Assembly: GCA_009731375.1 (NCBI GenBank)
Contig: BJOX01000262.1
Span: 236,376-269,327 of the forward strand
Length of the DNA: 32,952 nt
Direction: 5' to 3'
From: Paulinella micropora
Lineage: Eukaryota; Cercozoa; Imbricatea; Euglyphida
The notes under the pieces were generated by a model, which searched no databases, was not told the origin of the DNA, and saw only the letters and a list, made by a program, of their open reading frames with translations. Shown piece after piece: positions 29,132 through 32,952 of the stretch. Positions within the stretch are counted from its first letter, which is position 1. Every line of letters starts with the position of its first letter. The translations under genes were made by a program, and so were the position numbers.

Positions 29132-29683
29132 TTAGCGCCGAGTCAGCGCAAGCGATGCTAAAACAAACTCCCATGCGTTAGGTGAGCTGGGAGCGGTGAG
29201 ACCGGTGCCGCGTTGGGGGGTGGAAGGTGAGTTACCAGCAGACAGAGCGCCAGCTGCCATCCGCGCGATGAGATCCTCCAGCAAGCTTTCTCTCTCGCTC
29301 TTACTATTTTTGTTGTTGTTGTTGTTGTTGTTGTTGCTGTTGTTGTTGCTGTTGTTGTTGTTGTTATCATTATCATCATAGTTTTTCTTGTTCTTGTTAT
29401 TCTTCTTCTTCTTCTTCTTCACTCTCTCGTTCTCTTCTTCTGAGCTTTCCTCCTCCTCCTCCTCCTCCTCCTCCTTCTCCTTCTTCGAATTCTTCCTCTT
29501 TCTTCTCTCCTCTTCCCGTTGTCGCTTCTCCTGCGCCTCTTTTTCCTTCCGATCTTGCGCTTCTTTTTTCTTCCTTTCCTCCTCTCTCAACTTTCTTTCT
29601 TCTGCTAGCATTTCCTTAATGGATGCGGCTTGTTCTGACATTGCCTTGTTCACAAGATCCTGAACGACTTCTTTCGACACGCC
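29132..29683 (-). CDS. Coiled-coil, Glu/Lys/Asn-rich protein, C-terminal part
   Basis: The minus frame is open from the N gap (29684) to a TAA at 29132-29134, about 183 residues. In order it shows a short helical start (VSKEVVQDLVNKAMSEQ), a long charged coiled coil of Glu, Lys and Arg, an acidic run (SSEEEN), a basic run, Asn-rich tracts coded mostly by AAC, a small helix (ESLLEDLIARMAAG) and a Ser/Pro/Thr tail. Function is not recognised; it could be a scaffold or cytoskeletal protein. The apparent continuation through the 873-bp gap into an AAT tract is not supported. No intron was seen in this part. Confidence 0.65.
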   Translation of the reverse strand, partial: GVSKEVVQDLVNKAMSEQAASIKEMLAEERKLREEERKKKEAQDRKEKEAQEKRQREEERRKRKNSKKEKEEEEEEEEESSEEENERVKKKKKKNNKNKKNYDDNDNNNNNSNNNSNNNNNNNNKNSKSERESLLEDLIARMAAGALSAGNSPSTPQRGTGLTAPSSPNAWEFVLASLALTRR

Positions 29684-30556
29684 NNNNNNNNNNNNNNNNN
29701 NNNNNNNNNNNNNNNNNNNNNNNNNNNNNNNNNNNNNNNNNNNNNNNNNNNNNNNNNNNNNNNNNNNNNNNNNNNNNNNNNNNNNNNNNNNNNNNNNNNN
29801 NNNNNNNNNNNNNNNNNNNNNNNNNNNNNNNNNNNNNNNNNNNNNNNNNNNNNNNNNNNNNNNNNNNNNNNNNNNNNNNNNNNNNNNNNNNNNNNNNNNN
29901 NNNNNNNNNNNNNNNNNNNNNNNNNNNNNNNNNNNNNNNNNNNNNNNNNNNNNNNNNNNNNNNNNNNNNNNNNNNNNNNNNNNNNNNNNNNNNNNNNNNN
30001 NNNNNNNNNNNNNNNNNNNNNNNNNNNNNNNNNNNNNNNNNNNNNNNNNNNNNNNNNNNNNNNNNNNNNNNNNNNNNNNNNNNNNNNNNNNNNNNNNNNN
30101 NNNNNNNNNNNNNNNNNNNNNNNNNNNNNNNNNNNNNNNNNNNNNNNNNNNNNNNNNNNNNNNNNNNNNNNNNNNNNNNNNNNNNNNNNNNNNNNNNNNN
30201 NNNNNNNNNNNNNNNNNNNNNNNNNNNNNNNNNNNNNNNNNNNNNNNNNNNNNNNNNNNNNNNNNNNNNNNNNNNNNNNNNNNNNNNNNNNNNNNNNNNN
30301 NNNNNNNNNNNNNNNNNNNNNNNNNNNNNNNNNNNNNNNNNNNNNNNNNNNNNNNNNNNNNNNNNNNNNNNNNNNNNNNNNNNNNNNNNNNNNNNNNNNN
30401 NNNNNNNNNNNNNNNNNNNNNNNNNNNNNNNNNNNNNNNNNNNNNNNNNNNNNNNNNNNNNNNNNNNNNNNNNNNNNNNNNNNNNNNNNNNNNNNNNNNN
30501 NNNNNNNNNNNNNNNNNNNNNNNNNNNNNNNNNNNNNNNNNNNNNNNNNNNNNNNN
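29684..30556. other. Assembly gap (N, 873)
   Basis: It ends at an AAT tract and begins inside the minus-strand coding region. Its real length and content are unknown. Confidence 0.99.
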
Positions 30557-30599
30557 AATAATAATAATAATAATAACAATAATAATAATAATAATAATA

Positions 30600-30673
<74 letters not shown>
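30557..30673. repeat. AAT trinucleotide tract
   Basis: Nearly pure AAT with a few CAA/TAG interruptions. Confidence 0.97.
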
Positions 30674-30674
<1 letters not shown>

Positions 30675-30806
30675 TATCTCCTGCCAATTGCTGAGCCAAA
30701 AGGCCATGTGCATCCAGTCCTCCATTCCATAAGGAAAGTCTCCACACCAATCGGTGGAATAAAGGAAGTGACGGCATAGAACATTACTCTAGGAGCTTTA
30801 TACCAA
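30674..30806. other. Complex spacer between AAT tract and gap
   Basis: About 130 bp. Minus-strand frames are open here and TGGTATAAAGC lies near its 5' end on that strand, but no exon can be defined. A second N gap (30807-30844) and another AAT tract (30845-30876) follow. Confidence 0.4.
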
Positions 30807-30844
30807 NNNNNNNNNNNNNNNNNNNNNNNNNNNNNNNNNNNNNN

Positions 30845-30876
<32 letters not shown>

Positions 30877-30945
30877 GGTTTGAAAAAAAATGTCAGCGCT
30901 TCCCGTTAGAGAGATTATACTCGGAAAAAAAAAGACAGGGAAAGG
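30845..30945 (+). repeat. Left arm of a dispersed inverted repeat
   Basis: It reads AAT tract, then AAAAAAAATGTCAGCGCTTC, CCGTTAGA, ATACTCGG and a poly-A run. The inverse occurs at 31367-31450. Together they enclose about 420 bp. Confidence 0.85.
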
Positions 30946-31124
30946 CTCACTGATAGAATGCCACACACACTAGCTAGCCATACTAAAGCTAGTAGCTATA
31001 CTCCCCTCTCTAAACTATATGCTGCGGCGCCCAAAGAGACCTTTTGACCCCCCCCCNNNNNNNNNNGGCCCCTCCCCCTCACAAAAAAAAGAAAAAGAAG
31101 AAGAAGGAGTAGGAAAGATTATAC
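30946..31124. other. Complex spacer with 10-bp N gap
   Basis: Contains CTAGCTAGC-type repeats, a C run next to the N gap (31057-31066), and an A/G-rich stretch that could be the pyrimidine-rich intron following the minus-strand exon at 31125. Confidence 0.4.
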
Positions 31125-31183
31125 CTCCAACGACGTGTCCACTTCATCAGCGTCGACCGCGGGCTTTTTGGACTTCGGCTTGC
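31125..31183 (-). CDS. Possible internal exon, Lys/Asp-rich
   Basis: On the minus strand a 59-nt block is preceded by GTGACTAG and followed by GTATAATC, giving an AG...GT framework. It reads KPKSKKPAVDADEVDTSLE in the frame without stops. It is short, so the call rests on splice signals and residue composition only. It could belong to the same gene as the minus-strand coding region at 29132-29683, with the exons between them lost in gaps, or to another gene. Confidence 0.3.
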
Positions 31184-31199
31184 CTAGTCACGCATCATC

Positions 31200-31237
31200 A
31201 TAATTATTGTTGTTATTGTTGTTAGTATTATTATTAA

Positions 31238-31324
<87 letters not shown>

Positions 31325-31326
31325 TA
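31200..31326. repeat. ATT trinucleotide tract, then N gap
   Basis: ATT repeats with TTG interruptions at the left; 31327-31356 is N. Confidence 0.97.
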
Positions 31327-31366
31327 NNNNNNNNNNNNNNNNNNNNNNNNNNNNNNTGTTTTTTTT

Positions 31367-31450
31367 CGAGTATATTTCTTCTAACGGGAAGCGCTGCCAT
31401 TTTTTTTTTATTTAAACTCTCTTTTTATTATTATTATTATTATTCCTCTT
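31367..31450 (-). repeat. Right arm of the dispersed inverted repeat
   Basis: The reverse complement matches 30845-30945: CGAGTATATT, TCTAACGGGAAGCGCTG, a T run, then ATT repeats. Small differences occur in the middle of the arm. Confidence 0.85.
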
Positions 31451-31469
31451 TTGCTGCTGCTTTAATAAG

Positions 31470-32058
31470 CTTGCTCTTTAAGTTCGCATCCGAGGACAAC
31501 AAACATCGGGAGGGGGCGCTCGCGCTCGACGTTACACTTACAAAGTACAACAATTTCGAACTGAAGGCGTCCACGCAAGTGGAGACATGTGAGGGTGAAA
31601 CTTCACCTTGTGCTCCCGGGTCTTTTTCCCTATAAGTATGAAAGATTTTTATAAACTGATTGTTTATTTTTTATTTGCAGGCTCTTCATTGTCTTTCCCA
31701 TTGGTTGGCGCAAGAAGACTCCTGCGCAAGTCAATCGAGGTACTGTATGTTTTTCAAAATTCACAAGCTGCACATATTTTTTATACTTGGATGTTGCAGG
31801 ATCGAAGCGCTTCATTTTTGCTGCGCGCGAGGTCGACACTGACGGCGATGGCAAGGCTGACGAAATCCAATATCAGCTCATGGGTTTTTTTGGTTTTAAC
31901 CTTAAACACTCTTGCATGCTTGATCCGTCGCCGATGGACTTCGAGAAGCAGGTGAAGCCCGCGTGGCTCCTCTACGTCGGTAACCCCACGAACCCGCCTA
32001 TGATTTGCAACTGGCGGAAGCGGGAGCTTTTGCTTCTGTACGAAGCAAACAAGGTAAT

Positions 32059-32089
<31 letters not shown>

Positions 32090-32474
32090 ATTTTTCTTTT
32101 TCTTCTTCAAATACATGTTATTATTATTCTTCTCCACCAGCTCCATCTTTTTTTTTTGTTTTTTTTTTTGTTTTTGTTTTTGTTTTTGTTTTTGTTTTTT
32201 TTGGCATCTTCCTTTTCTTTATTTTGCATATTTACTGCATGCTCGCCTGAAAAGTTAGAAGAAGAATCAAAAAAAAGGGCCCGACTGAGCCTCGCTCTTC
32301 GGGCAGGCCAAAAAAACTGAGATTCGGTAGCAACATTGTATGTAATATGAAAAATGAAGGATGTATGTAATATTGTTTGGTTCTTTGTGCAGAATCCATC
32401 GACGTCGACGATGTTCCAGACGTTCCAGACGTCCCTGAAGAAGAAGAGACCCCTGAGCCTCCTATGCCTAAGGG
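31470..32474 (+). CDS. Multi-exon gene, unknown function, with DxDGDG loop
   Basis: Proposed exons: about 31470-31588 (then GTGAGG donor), 31681-31739, 31800-32053 and 32393-32474 (cut by a gap). Introns end TTTGCAG, GTTGCAG and TTGTGCAG and are 60-340 bp. Exon 3 has the clearest signal: an acidic loop VDTDGDGKADEIQ that fits Ca-binding D-x-D-x-D-G patterns, then FNLKHSCMLDPSP, WLLYVGNPTNPP and a basic helix. Exon 1 contains REGALALDVTLTKYNNFELK. Exon 2 in the fitting frame gives LFIVFPIGWRKKTPAQVNR. Junction 1 to 2 does not keep frame with the GTGAGG donor; a GTCTTT donor at 31620 would. Exon 4 has two plausible frames. TMEM231-type ciliary proteins have a similar R-E-x-D-x-x-x-D-G-K-x-D block, but the similarity is local and the identity is not established. 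No start codon is seen. Confidence 0.5.
32150..32200 (+). repeat. (GTTTTT)n tract in intron
   Basis: T-rich hexamer repeats within the third intron of the plus-strand gene. Confidence 0.9.
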
Positions 32475-32597
32475 NNNNNNNNNNNNNNNNNNNNNNNNNN
32501 NNNNNNNNNNNNNNNNNNNNNNNNNNNNNNNNNATAATGATAATAATAATAATAATAATAATAATATTAATTATAATAATAATAATAATAATACTAT
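32475..32597. repeat. N gap followed by AAT tract
   Basis: 32475-32533 is N; AAT/ATAATT repeats follow to about 32597. The gap truncates exon 4 of the plus-strand gene. Confidence 0.95.
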
Positions 32598-32952
32598 ATC
32601 TGAGGCGTACTGATGCAGCTAATGGCATATCCTCAACGGACATAAGCCTCCAATACCCTTGTTCGAGGTCCTCCACCCCCCCGTGTCAGNNNNNNNNNNN
32701 NNNNNNNNNNNNNNNNNNNNNNNNNNNNNNNNNNNNNNNNNNNNNNNNNNNNNNNNNNNNNNNNNNNNNNNNNNNNNNNNNNNNNNNNNNNNNNNNNNNN
32801 NNNNNNNNNNNNNNNNNAGCGGTTGCCTTGCGGGGATGTCAGTAGAGCCTATCGTCAAATCTTCGTACTCCCCTCGCGGGTGAGACGATGGAGGCACATG
32901 TGCAGAAATGCATTCGCCATTGACTGAGAAGCACTATTATTATTATTATTAT
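32598..32952. other. Complex ends with N gap, terminal ATT tract
   Basis: 32598-32689 and 32818-32935 are complex sequence around an N gap (32690-32817). A minus frame runs across the gap (32897 to 32619) with HPRGEYEDLTIGSTDIP, but the gap prevents any exon call. The window ends in ATT repeats. Confidence 0.4.

Noticed and set aside
29684-30784. Minus-strand protein extended through the N gap into poly-Ile, Tyr or Leu
   Set aside because: The continuation depends on N and an AAT tract that is open in all frames, so no exon can be supported.
31188-31400. Poly-Asn frame over ATT/AAT tract on the minus strand
   Set aside because: A simple trinucleotide tract next to a gap. No flanking coding signal in the same frame.

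Overview
This window reads as eukaryotic nuclear DNA from a protist or alga. It has a Ty1/copia LTR retrotransposon, two MITE-like DNA elements, short spliceosomal-type introns (pyrimidine tract, TTTGCAG acceptors), homopolymeric amino-acid runs (Ser, Asn, Glu, Lys) and very dense simple repeats. Nothing in it fixes the lineage. No rRNA, tRNA, CRISPR array or prokaryotic operon was seen. Several runs of N interrupt the sequence, mostly inside or beside simple repeats.

1-15.9 kb is a repeat landscape with no convincing protein gene. Tetranucleotide tracts (ATCT/GATA, ATAC/GTAT, ACCT, GTCT, TTAC) alternate with short conserved spacer modules of about 40-110 bp. The spacers fall into about ten local families, each a block of 2-11 copies. 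Within a block the spacer is conserved while the tetranucleotide tract varies in length. Embedded in this are: a dispersed element of about 547 bp in five copies (1-252, 775-1132, 6680-6874, and a tandem pair at 14212-15206); two foldback-like cassettes with a shared terminal inverted repeat (7055-7253, 7511-7797); a GC-rich island (5043-5926) with a truncated inverted partner at 2712-2797; and several perfect or near-perfect palindromes.

15.9-17.3 kb holds a probable exon of an unidentified Ser-rich protein (15941-16662). It is followed by a non-autonomous Tc1/mariner (pogo-like) element (16690-17271) with TA target duplication.

17.5-26.2 kb is a nested retroelement. A copia-type element (17937-25654) with AGGAC target duplications sits inside a gag-like pseudogene whose left part (17552-17930) has a Ty3-type gag core and whose right part (25655-26236) has decayed zinc knuckles. 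The copia order is 5' LTR, PBS, gag with CCHC knuckle, a Cys/His and acidic region, integrase, reverse transcriptase, RNase H, PPT, 3' LTR. All coding parts carry frameshifts, yet the LTRs differ at only about four aligned positions outside one insertion. A MITE of about 276 bp lies only in the 5' LTR. The PBS matches the anticodon region of a Met tRNA rather than its 3' end.

26.2-29.1 kb has little recognisable content except an 89-bp tandem duplication and a frame-broken coding relic on the minus strand (27767-28421). 29.1-33.0 kb looks genic but is broken by gaps: the 3' end of a minus-strand coiled-coil, Asn/Glu/Lys-rich protein (29132-29683), a possible small minus-strand exon (31125-31183), and a plus-strand multi-exon gene (about 31470-32474) whose middle exon encodes an acidic DxDGDGxxDE loop. 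AAT/ATT tracts flank most gaps there.
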